Notes under the pieces: generated by a model | What the model was told of the DNA's origin: nothing | The model's input: only the letters and a program-made list of their open reading frames with translations | Database searches by the model: none | Assembly (NCBI GenBank): GCA_026196955.1 | Contig: JAPHTO010000076.1 | Coordinates: forward strand, 1 to 58,888 | Direction of reading: 5' to 3' | Source: Colwellia sp. | GTDB lineage: Bacteria; Pseudomonadota; Gammaproteobacteria; Enterobacterales; Alteromonadaceae | DNA length: 58,888 bases | Shown: positions 34,129 through 43,767 of the stretch, piece by piece | Layout of the letters: the number at the start of each line of letters is the position of its first letter | Position numbering within the stretch: position 1 is the stretch's first letter | Made by a program: the position numbers and the translations under genes

Positions 34129-34699
34129 CTTAAATACCGAAGCAGTGGCACTTATTAAAAACCACCCTTTCGCACAAATATTATCATCACAAGCAGATAA
34201 CTCAGGCTTTAATGAGTTAGCTTATTGCCCTTTGCAACTACTTGAAAATCATCAATTATCAGGACATTTATCAAAAAATAACCCGCTGATAGAATCCCTA
34301 AAGAAAGCGCCTAAGGCTAAAGTCGTCTTTACGGGTCCTCATGGTTATATATCTCCACGGTGGCACAAAGAACAGCTTGTGCCTACCTGGAATTATGCAA
34401 CTGTATCATTAACCTGCAGGGTCAACTTTATAGATAATGATGTAGAAAAATTAAAAGCCATGGAGAACATCAGTCATTATTTTGATCCCCAATGGTGTTT
34501 TTCTGATTTTCATCAAGTAAAAAATAGCAAGATGGTGGCACAAATGTTATCAGCTATCACGGTATTCACTTTAGATATTATTGAGGTTCAAAGTAAGTTC
34601 AAGCTATCACAAAATCGCTCTCTTAACTGCAGGGCTGAGTTTAAAACACATTTACTCCAGGCGGGAAACTATGATTTAGCAAACATTCAGCTTAAATAA
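34121..34699 (+). CDS. PaiB-family FMN-binding protein
   Basis: A 192-residue protein of the PaiB/FMN-binding split-barrel family. Segments FAQILSS, LSGHLSKNNPLIESL, AKVVFTGPHGYISPRWH, VPTWNYATVSLTCRV and the late SKFKLSQNRS are characteristic. Family members bind FMN and haem-like cofactors or act as regulators; the exact function is unsettled. The start lies inside the last codons of the GNAT gene (8-base overlap), so both are made from one message. Confidence 0.9.
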   Translation: MPSLNTEAVALIKNHPFAQILSSQADNSGFNELAYCPLQLLENHQLSGHLSKNNPLIESLKKAPKAKVVFTGPHGYISPRWHKEQLVPTWNYATVSLTCRVNFIDNDVEKLKAMENISHYFDPQWCFSDFHQVKNSKMVAQMLSAITVFTLDIIEVQSKFKLSQNRSLNCRAEFKTHLLQAGNYDLANIQLK

Positions 34700-34860
34700 G
34701 GTTAATCAAATCAATATTTATAAATAATATCATAGCTATAAGGCCTGATTCTGTTATTGTTCTTTATATGCTTTATTGCTGCTTTAGCATCAAGGTATAG
34801 CATTCATTATCCCAGCTCAGGGGATTCAAGAATAAACGAATAATAAGAAGGAAATATAGG

Positions 34861-35694
34861 ATGATAATTAAAAGTAAATATCGCTTTTTTTTACTTTTTT
34901 CATTGTTACTGACTAGCCAATTTTTTTCTGCAAATGCTGCAGATAAACTGCAGCAGCAAGGGAAATTAGTTTGGTCTGACTTATACAGTGGTGATGTAGA
35001 AGCGTCAATTGAGTTTTATAACAAAGCTTTTGGTTGGTCGGTTAAAAAATTTGGTAACAACGAAAGCCCTTATCATATTTTTTATGATGGGGTTGAACCC
35101 ATAGCCGGTGTGCTATCTAGAGAAACAAAAAGAAACCAAACAGAAAAAGCACTGTGGATAGGCAGCTTTACCGCTAATAATGTTCAGGCCATGGTAAAAA
35201 AATCAGCTGAGCAAAAGGCTACAATTATACTTGAACCACACACTTTTGATTTTTATGGTAAAAGAGCGGTGATCGCCGATCCACAGGGCGGCATTGTTGC
35301 TTTGCTTGAACTAGATCCTAGTAATAATCAGCATAAAAAACTCAGTAAAAAGTGGTTATGGGCACAACTCTTTAGTGTTAATACCGATAACGCTGCCGCA
35401 TTTTATCAACACAGTTTTGATTTAGACGCTGAACGTTTAGAAAGTAATGAAAATGCCTACTACCTCTCTCAGCAAGGGGAAGTTAGCGCAAGTATTGTCT
35501 CATTACCTCAGTCATTTGAACAAAGAGACCGTTGGATTAATTTTCTTGAAGTTAACAATTTAACGACCCTACTTAAAAGAGTGCAAGAAAATGGCGGCAA
35601 AGTTGTTTATCACTCGACTGCCAACGAAAACTTAGCAATTATTTCGGACCCAAATGGCGCCCTATTAGGCTTAACAGAGCAGGAGGCTGAATAA
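34861..35694 (+). CDS. Exported protein with two VOC (glyoxalase-like) domains
   Basis: A 277-residue protein. A signal peptide (KYRFFLLFSLLLTSQFFSANA) precedes two VOC repeats: the first begins KLVWSDLYSGDVEASIEFYNKAFGW (residue ~35) and ends VIADPQGGIVALLEL, the second begins WLWAQLFSVNTDNAAAFYQHSFDL (~160) and ends AIISDPNGALLGLTE. Most VOC proteins are cytosolic, so export is unusual. AAGGA stands before the ATG. The stop codon shares a base with the start of a small lipoprotein gene (TAATG), so the two are translationally coupled. The reaction or ligand is unknown. Confidence 0.85.
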   Translation: MIIKSKYRFFLLFSLLLTSQFFSANAADKLQQQGKLVWSDLYSGDVEASIEFYNKAFGWSVKKFGNNESPYHIFYDGVEPIAGVLSRETKRNQTEKALWIGSFTANNVQAMVKKSAEQKATIILEPHTFDFYGKRAVIADPQGGIVALLELDPSNNQHKKLSKKWLWAQLFSVNTDNAAAFYQHSFDLDAERLESNENAYYLSQQGEVSASIVSLPQSFEQRDRWINFLEVNNLTTLLKRVQENGGKVVYHSTANENLAIISDPNGALLGLTEQEAE

Positions 35695-35942
35695 TGAAAC
35701 CTATTAAAACTATCTTGTTTTCATCGACAATATTGCTAGCTAGTTTAGCCTTGTTTGGCTGCGAAAATACTAGTGTTAGTGGCTCGGTTAGTTATGGTAT
35801 GGGCATGGGTTATGGTTACCCTATGTATTATGGCCATGGCGGTCACCACCACACTGATATTATTGTGGTAAAACCTCCTAAAAAAATAAGGCCCAAGCCA
35901 AGCAGACCGAATACAAGACCATCACGCCCAAAAAGGCGTTAA
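35694..35942 (+). CDS. Small Gly/Tyr/Met/His-rich lipoprotein
   Basis: An 82-residue lipoprotein with lipobox ALFGC (Cys23). The mature part has a low-complexity patch, GMGMGYGYPMYYGHGG followed by HHH (residues ~35-53), and ends in a strongly basic Pro/Arg/Lys tail (PKKIRPKPSRPNTRPSRPKRR). Met and His clusters suggest metal binding; the basic tail could bind peptidoglycan, nucleic acid or acidic polysaccharide. It is coupled to the exported VOC protein by a TAATG overlap. I do not recognise a family. Confidence 0.75.
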   Translation: MKPIKTILFSSTILLASLALFGCENTSVSGSVSYGMGMGYGYPMYYGHGGHHHTDIIVVKPPKKIRPKPSRPNTRPSRPKRR

Positions 35943-35971
35943 AAAAGCGCTAATATAAACATTAGCGCTTT
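35941..35971. terminator. Bidirectional terminator between the lipoprotein gene and argA
   Basis: AAAGCGCTAAT (35944-35954) pairs with ATTAGCGCTTT (35961-35971) over a 6-base loop. The flanking A run gives six U on the leftward transcript, so it ends the arginine operon strongly and the plus-strand lipoprotein gene more weakly. Confidence 0.8.
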
Positions 35972-36001
35972 CTATTGCTTCAAGCTAGTTGAAGATTAAT
36001 G

Positions 36002-36031
36002 ACCATTTAACGCTAATACGCGTTAAATGGT
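36002..36031 (-). terminator. Second hairpin at the end of argA
   Basis: ACCATTTAACGC (36002-36013) pairs perfectly with GCGTTAAATGGT (36020-36031), loop TAATAC, immediately past the argA stop. It has no T run on the leftward strand and probably protects the 3' end. Confidence 0.55.
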
Positions 36032-37351
36032 TTATATGTATTTAATAAATACTTTAGATTTTCGCTGAAAGTTATACATTTTCTGCTTACCTTCTGGCAG
36101 TTTATCCATAGGTTGTTCGACAAAACCACGCTCTTGAAACCAATGACCGCTAACGGTAGTTAACACAAAGATTGACTCAAGTAGCTGCTGTTTTGCTTCA
36201 TTTTCTAGCGCTGCAATTAACCGCCCTCCTCGATTGCCTTTACGGTAATCAGGATGAATAGCCACACACGCCACTTCTCCAGTTTTTGCATCTGCATAAG
36301 GGTACAAAGCCGCACAAGCAATGATCACATCTTCTTTTTTAAGGACGATAAACTGATCGATTTCAACTTCAAGCAACTCGCGAGAACGTTTAACTAAAAC
36401 CCCTTCGGCTTCAAGTGGTGCCAGTAATTCAAGAATACCTGCAACATCATCAATCGTTGCCGTCGATAATTGCTCTTTATGATCTTTAGCGATGAGTGTA
36501 CCTGAGCCATCACGGGTAAATAGCTCTTGCAATAAAGCCGTATCACTTTGATAACTCACACAATGACAACGTTCTACTCCGTTTTCACCACTTTGAATGA
36601 TAGCGCGAAGCAAGAGTTGGCGGACATGACAATCTTTTTCATCAAGCAAGGTTTTCACCCGACGAACACTACAACTTTTGATCAAGTTGCCGGTTTCATC
36701 AAGCAGTCCCTCATCTTGCGTTAAGGTAATTAACTTATCCGCCTTTAACGCAATAGCCGTTTGTGCGGCCACATCTTCTAGCGCTAAGTTAAACACTTCA
36801 CCTGTTGGGGAGTAACCAATAGGAGAAAGCAAGACAATCGAGCCATAATCCAACTGCATATTAATGCCATCAGAGTCAATCCGACGAACCGTACCTGTGT
36901 ATTTAAAGTCAACGCCATCACGTACGCCCATAGGCTTTGCAATAACAAAGTTACCTGTACTCACTCTAATTTGTGAGCCGTGCATAGGTGAATTAGCAAG
37001 ACCTGTAGTCAGTAAGGCTTCAATATGTAAACGCAAAGAGCCTGTGGCATCTTTAACCGCACCTAAGGTATCGGCATCGGTCACACGAATATTATTTTCT
37101 ACACTGGCATTAATACCGCGCTGCATAATGCGATCTTCAATTTGAGGTCGGGCGCCATGCACGACAACTAACTTCACCCCTAAACTGCGCAGCAAAGAAA
37201 TATCATGAATAATATTGGAAAAATTAGGGTGTAAAACCGCTTCTCCACCAAACATTAACACCACGGTTTTACCACGATGAGCATTAATATAAGGGGCGGC
37301 GTTTCTAAACCATTTAACGTAATTTTGATCGCTATTATTCATGCTTTTCAT
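36032..37351 (-). CDS. argA: Amino-acid N-acetyltransferase (N-acetylglutamate synthase)
   Basis: A 439-residue enzyme for the first step of arginine synthesis, acetyl-CoA plus glutamate. It has the classic two-domain form: an amino-acid-kinase-like domain (VVLMFGGEAVLHPNF, VVVHGARPQIEDRI, LSPIGYSPTGEVFNL) that senses arginine, and a C-terminal GNAT domain (CVAIHPDYRKGNRGGRLIAALENEA, TTVSGHWFQERGF). The ATG at 37351 is used; a second ATG at 37342 would shorten the protein by three residues. It follows argH by 9 bases and ends the arginine operon. Confidence 0.95.
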   Translation of the reverse strand: MKSMNNSDQNYVKWFRNAAPYINAHRGKTVVLMFGGEAVLHPNFSNIIHDISLLRSLGVKLVVVHGARPQIEDRIMQRGINASVENNIRVTDADTLGAVKDATGSLRLHIEALLTTGLANSPMHGSQIRVSTGNFVIAKPMGVRDGVDFKYTGTVRRIDSDGINMQLDYGSIVLLSPIGYSPTGEVFNLALEDVAAQTAIALKADKLITLTQDEGLLDETGNLIKSCSVRRVKTLLDEKDCHVRQLLLRAIIQSGENGVERCHCVSYQSDTALLQELFTRDGSGTLIAKDHKEQLSTATIDDVAGILELLAPLEAEGVLVKRSRELLEVEIDQFIVLKKEDVIIACAALYPYADAKTGEVACVAIHPDYRKGNRGGRLIAALENEAKQQLLESIFVLTTVSGHWFQERGFVEQPMDKLPEGKQKMYNFQRKSKVFIKYI

Positions 37352-37360
37352 TCTTAAAAT

Positions 37361-39298
37361 TTATTTACTCTGACCTACAATATATTCCATTGCCACTTCA
37401 TCAGCAGGATCTTTATGCGGACTTGGCTCACTGTCTTCAATAATATTTTCAGCCAAAGAGTTTTTATCAATCGCATTAAAGCCTAACTTGGTAAAGTATT
37501 CAGGAATGTATGTTAAAACAATGATTTGCTCTAATTCCATTTGGTGAGCAAATTCAAGTAAATACTGAACTAATGCTTGACCCTGGCCTTGATTTTGAGC
37601 TGATTCAGCCACCACAATAGAGCGAATTTCAGCAAGGCCTGTTTGATAAATATAAAGTGAAGCACAGCCAACCACTTCGCCATCAAGCTCGGCAACCACA
37701 AAATTTTGAACATCATGAATGATGTTATCAAGTGTACGCGGTAGTATTTCACCTTTGTCAGCTTGAAAGTTCACTTGTTGGTGTATTTTTTCAACATCTG
37801 ACATACGCGCTCTACGCACCGACATCGCTGCAGCTCGTTGAGCGTTCAGGCGTTGCTTAACTTGTTTTAAAGCAATTTGTGTTTGCTGCTTGCCCGGTGC
37901 GCCAACGACTTGCTCATTTAATATCTCTTCATTACCTGATTGAATATTGGCAATCGCTTTCTCCACTTGCGAACGAGATGTACCGCCTAACGCTTCGCGC
38001 TTATCTAGCGTAGACTCTATCGATAAGTGCTGATAGACATCTTGTTCAATTTGATCACTGAACTCTTGTAATTGTGCCAAGGTTAGATCTTCTAACGGAC
38101 AGCCTTCAGCAATTGCAGCTAGCACAACCTCGCCAACAATATGATGTGCTTCACGGAATGGGATATTTTTACCCACTAAATAATCAGCAAGTTCAGTAGC
38201 ATTGGCATAACCTTGCTGAGCCGCGGCTAAAGTACGACTTCTGTTTACTTTCAAACCATCAGCAACCAACACCGCCATTTCCATGCACTCTTGCCACGTA
38301 TCAAGCGCGTCAAACAAACCTTCTTTGTCTTCTTGCATATCTTTATTATAGGCAAGCGCTAATGCTTTCATGGTGGTTAACATGCCTGTTAATGAGCCAA
38401 AAACACGCCCTGCTTTGCCGCGAATTAATTCACAGGCATCAGGGTTTTTCTTTTGTGGCATTAAAGATGAGCCAGAGCTCACTAAATCGCTCATTTCAAC
38501 AAAGCCTGCTTCACCTGAATTATAAAAAATTAAATCTTCGGCAAAACGGGTTAAATGCATCATCGAAATACTGGCACTGGCCAGTAGCTCAATGACATGA
38601 TCTCTATCAGAGACTGCATCTAAACTGTTCATGGTTGCGGTTCTAAAACCTAAACGGTTGGCAAGTGCATTGCGGTCAATTGGGTATGCTGTGCCTGCTA
38701 AAGCACCTGAGCCTAAAGGCGAAACATCTAAACGATATAAGGCATCTTTTAAACGACCAATATCACGGTTAAACATTTCAACATAAGCTAAGCACCAGTG
38801 GCCAAAGGTCACAGGTTGTGCGCGTTGTAAATGCGTATAGCCAGGCAACACAGTATCTTTTTCACGTTCAGCTAAATTCATCATTGCTTGTTGTAAATTC
38901 ACTAAAGCAAATAATAAATCGCCACCGGTTTCTTTACACCAGAGTTTTAAATCTGTGGCTACTTGGTCATTTCGGCTACGACCTGTATGGAGTTTCTTGC
39001 CTAAATCGCCTGTTTTTTCGATTAGTTGAATTTCAACCCAGCTGTGAATATCTTCTGCATCAGAGAGCAAAATTTGCTTAGGGTTTTCTTCCACTGATAC
39101 TTTTAACTCATTCAGTGCTGCAGTTAATCGAGTGAGTTCATCGTCATTTAATACGCCAACTTCATGAATTGCCTGTGCCCAAGCAATTGAGCCGACAATA
39201 TCTTGCACCGCCATACGATAATCAACAGGCAGCGAGTCATTGAATTTTTTAAATTGTACACTCGCTTTTTCTTTAAAGCGTCCACCCCATAAAGCCAT
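37361..39298 (-). CDS. argH: Argininosuccinate lyase fused to a GNAT acetyltransferase domain
   Basis: A 645-residue fusion. Residues 1-470 are argininosuccinate lyase, which splits argininosuccinate to arginine and fumarate: HTGRSRNDQ (104-112), catalytic His156 in [11 protein letters not shown], and the fumarate-lyase signature [12 protein letters not shown] (276-287). After a helical linker, residues ~493-640 form a GNAT domain ([55 protein letters not shown]). This argH(A) fusion is known from Moritella, Vibrio, Shewanella relatives and Colwellia. Here it lies next to a separate full-length argA, so the GNAT domain may be redundant or act on another substrate. AGGAGA precedes the ATG within the end of argG. 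Confidence 0.96.
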   Translation of the reverse strand: MALWGGRFKEKASVQFKKFNDSLPVDYRMAVQDIVGSIAWAQAIHEVGVLNDDELTRLTAALNELKVSVEENPKQILLSDAEDIHSWVEIQLIEKTGDLGKKLHTGRSRNDQVATDLKLWCKETGGDLLFALVNLQQAMMNLAEREKDTVLPGYTHLQRAQPVTFGHWCLAYVEMFNRDIGRLKDALYRLDVSPLGSGALAGTAYPIDRNALANRLGFRTATMNSLDAVSDRDHVIELLASASISMMHLTRFAEDLIFYNSGEAGFVEMSDLVSSGSSLMPQKKNPDACELIRGKAGRVFGSLTGMLTTMKALALAYNKDMQEDKEGLFDALDTWQECMEMAVLVADGLKVNRSRTLAAAQQGYANATELADYLVGKNIPFREAHHIVGEVVLAAIAEGCPLEDLTLAQLQEFSDQIEQDVYQHLSIESTLDKREALGGTSRSQVEKAIANIQSGNEEILNEQVVGAPGKQQTQIALKQVKQRLNAQRAAAMSVRRARMSDVEKIHQQVNFQADKGEILPRTLDNIIHDVQNFVVAELDGEVVGCASLYIYQTGLAEIRSIVVAESAQNQGQGQALVQYLLEFAHQMELEQIIVLTYIPEYFTKLGFNAIDKNSLAENIIEDSEPSPHKDPADEVAMEYIVGQSK

Positions 39299-39300
39299 CG

Positions 39301-40524
39301 TTATTTCTCCTGAGCTTTTAATGCTTCAATACGACTTGAAAGGCTAAATAGACGAATAAATCCTTCCGCATGTTTTTGGTCATAAACATCATCGGCGCCA
39401 AACGTAGCAAACTCTTCTGAATACAGGCTATTTGGTGAACGACGTTGCGTAACCGTTGCTTGACCCTTGTATAGTTTCACCACAATATCACCCGTTACTT
39501 TTTCTGCGAGTGACGCTGCTGCCGCAAGTTGCGCTTTAGCAAGCGGGGTAAACCAACGGCCATCATAAATAACATGTGAGAACTCTAAACCAACAGATTC
39601 ACGGAACTTTAACGACTCTTTATCATGAATAAGTGTTTCTAATCCTTTATATGCCGCCATTAATACTGTGCCGCCCGGTGTTTCATAACAACCGCGAGAC
39701 TTCATACCCACTAAACGATTCTCGACAATATCGATACGACCAACGCCATGAGCTGCGGCTTTATCATTTAAGTACATCAATGCTTGATAAGGAGAAAGCT
39801 CTTGACCATCAACACTGACTAACTCACCTTCAACAAAGCTTAATGCCACAGTTTCAGGCGTATTAGGTGCATCCATTGGATCTACTGTCATGGTCCAAAC
39901 TTCTTTAGATGGCTCACACCATGGGTCTTCTAACTCGCCACCTTCATGTGAAATATGCCAAGCATTAGCATCACGGCTATAAATTTTAGTTAAAGACGCT
40001 GCACATGGAATGTCACGCTCAGCAAGATAATCAAGTAAATCTTCACGCGAAACCATATCCCATTCGCGCCATGGCGCAATCACTGTCAGTTGCGGTGCAA
40101 GTGCAGCAAAACATGACTCAAAACGTACTTGATCATTACCTTTACCTGTACAGCCATGACAAAGGGCATCAGCGCCAACTTTAAGAGCAACTTCCACGTG
40201 TGCCTTAGCAATCACTGGACGTGCCATTGATGTGCCTAACAGGTATTGACCTTCGTATACTGAACCCGTTTTTAAAATAGGGTAAATATATTCTTTAACA
40301 TACTCTTCTTTAAGATCAACAACATGACATTCGCTAGCACCTGAAGCGATAGCTTTTTCAACGATACCTTCAAGCTCTTCTTCGCCCTGACCAACATCAG
40401 CACAAAAAGCAACAACTTCACAGCCGTTATAGTTTTCTTTCAACCATGGAATAATGGCCGAGGTGTCTAAACCGCCAGAATACGCTAAGACAACTTTTTT
40501 GATTTCTTTCTTTTGAATACTCAT
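39301..40524 (-). CDS. argG: Argininosuccinate synthase
   Basis: A 407-residue ATP-dependent ligase joining citrulline and aspartate. The N-type ATP pyrophosphatase motif is [18 protein letters not shown] (residues 11-28), with [15 protein letters not shown] for citrulline binding and [19 protein letters not shown] after it. Length is typical of the short ArgG type. It precedes argH by 2 bases in the same operon and follows argF after a 156-base gap. Confidence 0.97.
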   Translation of the reverse strand: MSIQKKEIKKVVLAYSGGLDTSAIIPWLKENYNGCEVVAFCADVGQGEEELEGIVEKAIASGASECHVVDLKEEYVKEYIYPILKTGSVYEGQYLLGTSMARPVIAKAHVEVALKVGADALCHGCTGKGNDQVRFESCFAALAPQLTVIAPWREWDMVSREDLLDYLAERDIPCAASLTKIYSRDANAWHISHEGGELEDPWCEPSKEVWTMTVDPMDAPNTPETVALSFVEGELVSVDGQELSPYQALMYLNDKAAAHGVGRIDIVENRLVGMKSRGCYETPGGTVLMAAYKGLETLIHDKESLKFRESVGLEFSHVIYDGRWFTPLAKAQLAAAASLAEKVTGDIVVKLYKGQATVTQRRSPNSLYSEEFATFGADDVYDQKHAEGFIRLFSLSSRIEALKAQEK

Positions 40525-40680
40525 AATTTTGTTCTCTAAATTTGTTTATAATTTAAATATATTGTTTCAGTAACTGTTCAGCTTGCAGATAGTTCAAGTT
40601 AAAGAAAAAAGCACGGAGTTGATGTTAGTCAATGAGTACTTTTGACGCTTAAATTGACCTAAATAGCAAAAAGATAACAA

Positions 40681-41607
40681 CTACTTGTTAAATAAGGTTA
40701 CTAACACAGCATTTTGTGCCCACATTCTGTTTTCAGCTTGCTGGAAAACAACGGCCATTTCACTATCAAATAATGCTGTGGTGATCTCTTCTTCTAAATG
40801 TGCTGGCTGACAATGCATGACAACACTCGCCTCTGATTTTTTCATTAAGTCATGATTAACTTGATACGGGGCAAAATGTGCCAGTATTTCTGCTTTTTTA
40901 CTGGCATCTTCATCACCCATCGAAATCCATGTATCAGTATAGATGACATCTTGAGCGCCGATAGCATTAATATCTGTAGTAATTGTTAATCTAGCACCTG
41001 ATGCAGCCGCTAATGCCTTAGTTTTTTCAACAATGCTAGCTTGGGCTTCATAACCGACTGGGGTAACCAAGGTGAAATCGACACCTAAGGTAGCGGCCAT
41101 AAGCATTAATGAATTAGAGACATTATTCCCATCACCAACATAAGCAAGTTTAATATTTGAAACATCGCCAAACTGCTCTGTTAAGGTAACAAAATCAGCT
41201 AAGGCCTGACAAGGATGGTAGATGTCACACAAGGCATTGATCACTGGCACGCTAGCATGCTCAGCTAAACCTTGAATTGAATCATGACTAAATACGCGTG
41301 CAACAATGGCGTCACTAAAGCACGATAAGTTTTTAGCGTAATCGCTGACCCGCTCACGTTCACCTAACTTACCATTTTGCTGGCCTAAATAAAGGGCATG
41401 ACCGCCTAATTTATTAATCCCCATATCAAAACTTACATGGGTTCTTAATGACGGTTTTTCAAAAATCATTGCTACCGACTTACCCGCTAAGGCTTGATTA
41501 TAGTCAGCAGGGTTATTTTTAATATTAATCGCTAGCTCAATTAAGGCTAATAATTGTGTTTTATTTAGCTCATCATCAGCTAAAAAATTAGTAATTTGTT
41601 GTGACAT
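40681..41607 (-). CDS. argF: Ornithine carbamoyltransferase
   Basis: A 308-residue transcarbamylase that makes citrulline from ornithine and carbamoyl phosphate. The start is ATG 41607 with AGAG upstream; the in-frame extension begins with TTG. The carbamoyl-phosphate loop is Ser53-Leu-Arg-Thr-His57 where most OTCases have STRTR, and the ornithine loop is His265-Cys-Gln-Pro268 where HCLP is usual. HPCQALADF and GDGNNVSNSLM are standard. The position between argB and argG in an arginine operon makes ornithine the likely substrate, but the two loop changes leave room for an acylated ornithine. Confidence 0.92.
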   Translation of the reverse strand: MSQQITNFLADDELNKTQLLALIELAINIKNNPADYNQALAGKSVAMIFEKPSLRTHVSFDMGINKLGGHALYLGQQNGKLGERERVSDYAKNLSCFSDAIVARVFSHDSIQGLAEHASVPVINALCDIYHPCQALADFVTLTEQFGDVSNIKLAYVGDGNNVSNSLMLMAATLGVDFTLVTPVGYEAQASIVEKTKALAAASGARLTITTDINAIGAQDVIYTDTWISMGDEDASKKAEILAHFAPYQVNHDLMKKSEASVVMHCQPAHLEEEITTALFDSEMAVVFQQAENRMWAQNAVLVTLFNK

Positions 41608-41673
41608 AAGGTGTTCTCTATTCAATTAATTTATCGAGGTATTTTCTTATCAGAGTAAACTCATAATACTAAG

Positions 41674-42447
41674 CTAATCAGGCTGAATTTGTGTTCCCAC
41701 ACCTTGGCCTGCAAGCAGCTCGGTAATTTGCTCAGGCGATTGCCAACTAGCAACCGCGATACTTCGTCGTAATTGATTAGCCGCTTGTAATGCAGCATTA
41801 ACTTTAGCTGTCATACCACCGGCAATGACACCTTGCTCAATCAAGGTATTAGCTTGCTCACTGTTTAATGAGGCTAAATAATCACCATCACTGCCTTTAA
41901 CACCATTAACATCTGTCAATAATAACAATTCAGCATTCAGTAACTGACAAATAGCGACCGCAGCATCATCAGCATTAACATTGACAAGGTTGCCATTGGG
42001 TAATGCGCCAATAGATGAAATTACCGGTAAAAAATGGCTGTTTAGTAAGGCATCTAAAAGCTGACTAGACTTAGGACTTGGTACGCCAACTTCACCTAAA
42101 TCGAGCTCAGATTTAAGACAAGCTATCATGTCGCCATCAGCAAGCGACAAACCTACCGCAGGTAAATGCATGTTATTAGCGGTGGCAACAATTGATTTAT
42201 TCACGGTACCGGCTAAAGCACCACTGATTAAGCCTATTTGCGCTTTTGGTGTAACACGCAATCCATGCTTTTTAACCGTCGTAAAATTTGCTTGTGCTAG
42301 CATGTCATCAACCACACAACCACCGCCATGGACTAAAACCACTTTCGCATCAGCTTTAAGATTAGCAATAACGGCTAATAATGCAGTTAATGCATCTTCT
42401 TTTTCTAAGATGGCACCGCCAATTTTAATTACTAAGGGTTTAGTCAT
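41674..42447 (-). CDS. argB: Acetylglutamate kinase
   Basis: A 257-residue amino-acid kinase for the second step of arginine synthesis. Motifs are VIKIGGAILEKEDAL, VLVHGGGCVVDDML, NVNADDAAVAI, LLLLTDVNGVKG and VIAGGMTAKVNAAL. The length is that of the short, E. coli-type, arginine-insensitive enzyme, which fits regulation at ArgA instead. GGAAAG precedes the ATG, 8 bases after argC. Confidence 0.96.
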   Translation of the reverse strand: MTKPLVIKIGGAILEKEDALTALLAVIANLKADAKVVLVHGGGCVVDDMLAQANFTTVKKHGLRVTPKAQIGLISGALAGTVNKSIVATANNMHLPAVGLSLADGDMIACLKSELDLGEVGVPSPKSSQLLDALLNSHFLPVISSIGALPNGNLVNVNADDAAVAICQLLNAELLLLTDVNGVKGSDGDYLASLNSEQANTLIEQGVIAGGMTAKVNAALQAANQLRRSIAVASWQSPEQITELLAGQGVGTQIQPD

Positions 42448-42455
42448 AATCTTTC

Positions 42456-43490
42456 CTATTTTGCTGTCGCTAGCAAACTATATTCACTTGGCAAACCAAG
42501 TGAAATATTAAAACATTGTAATGCTTGTGATGATGCGCCTTTTAATAAATTATCAATAGCACAACTAACCACAACAACTTGCTTTTCTTCATCCACTTGC
42601 CAATGAACATCAGCAAAAGGGGTATGCGCTACATTAGCAATTTGTGGCCAAGCATTGACTATTCTAACTAAAGGTTTATCGCTATAAGCCTGTTCAAATG
42701 CAGCCGCTACTTCAGTGGCCGTAACTCCAGCTTTTAACTGCATTGTCACGGTTGCCAATAAACCTCTTTTGTAAGGCGCTAAGTGTGGATTAAAAATCAC
42801 CTGTGCTTCGGCTTCTTGAGAAATTTCAGGCTGGTGTCTGTGCTGTAAAATATTGTACGGTTTTAAACTAACTTCATTAAAGTTAGTCGCTAGGGATGCA
42901 TTTCTGCCTGCGCCACTCACACCACTAATGCCATTGACAACAATTAATGAGTTTTCAACATGCAATGCATTGCTAGTAATAGGCTTTAATGACAGTAAAC
43001 TCGCGGTTGGATAGCAGCCTGGCACGGCAATTAAGTTGCTTGCAGCAATGTCTGCCTGTTGCCATTCAGCCAAGCCATATTTCGCTTGCGCTAAAGCATC
43101 AACATTAGCATGTTCGAAGCCATAAAAAGTAGGGTAATCTTGTGCGTCTTTAAGTCTAAAGCCACCAGAGAGATCGAAAACTTTAACCCCTGCTTCAACA
43201 AAAGCGTGTGCCCAATCGGCACTAAATTCGTGGGGCGTAGCAAAGAAGACAGCATCTAAGTCTTGTGCATATTCATCAAACCACTCGCTGGAAAAAGACT
43301 GCAGGGGTACATCACAAATCCCCTGCCAGCGACCATGTAATTCGCTGAAAAGTTTTCCACAGGAAGTAGAGTTTTCCGACACAACCAGATGTTGTATTGA
43401 AACTTTATCGTGTTGGCATAATAAACCAACTAACTCGGCACCGGCATAACCACTTGCACCGATAACGGCAACCTTCTGAACTTTTGACAC
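42456..43490 (-). CDS. argC: N-acetyl-gamma-glutamyl-phosphate reductase
   Basis: A 344-residue NADPH-dependent reductase. The nucleotide motif is VIGASGYAGAELVGLL (residues 9-24), the catalytic Cys is in VPGCYPTASLL, and GVSGAGRN and HRHQPEI are conserved. The start codon is GTG at 43490 with AGG 8 bases upstream. It is the first gene of the argCBFGHA operon and diverges from argE. Confidence 0.96.
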   Translation of the reverse strand: MSKVQKVAVIGASGYAGAELVGLLCQHDKVSIQHLVVSENSTSCGKLFSELHGRWQGICDVPLQSFSSEWFDEYAQDLDAVFFATPHEFSADWAHAFVEAGVKVFDLSGGFRLKDAQDYPTFYGFEHANVDALAQAKYGLAEWQQADIAASNLIAVPGCYPTASLLSLKPITSNALHVENSLIVVNGISGVSGAGRNASLATNFNEVSLKPYNILQHRHQPEISQEAEAQVIFNPHLAPYKRGLLATVTMQLKAGVTATEVAAAFEQAYSDKPLVRIVNAWPQIANVAHTPFADVHWQVDEEKQVVVVSCAIDNLLKGASSQALQCFNISLGLPSEYSLLATAK

Positions 43491-43767
43491 AACTTAAACC
43501 TTTTTCAAATATATTGATAACGACTTGATTTTTATAAAAGAATAACCAATCTCTCATAAACGCTTATAACTAAAACATCCATGAGATAATAAAATAATTC
43601 TCTATCGTCGTCGTATTCCTTGATTTGAAAACATTTTAAGTAGCCTTATGAAAGCAGGTTATTTACACTATGATAGCAATTTATCAGCTAATGGGTAGTT
43701 ATGCAACTATAAAGCATAAATATTTAAGCTTTTATTCAAATTTTTTTAATTTAGCCGGATCTTTTTT
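43491..43767. promoter_or_regulatory. Divergent argC/argE control region
   Basis: In related bacteria ArgR binds this region. I find only weak ARG-box-like sequence, ATAAATATTTAAGCTTTTATTC at about 43717-43738 is the closest, with roughly 7 of 10 conserved core positions in each of two overlapping alignments. The expected pair of 18-bp boxes 3 bases apart is not clear by eye. Confidence 0.35.

Noticed and set aside
43491-43767. Classical pair of ARG boxes
   Set aside because: Only weak, overlapping partial matches to TGAAT-N4-ATTCA are visible; the expected 18-bp boxes 3 bases apart are missing. ArgR control remains likely from family knowledge but is not shown.
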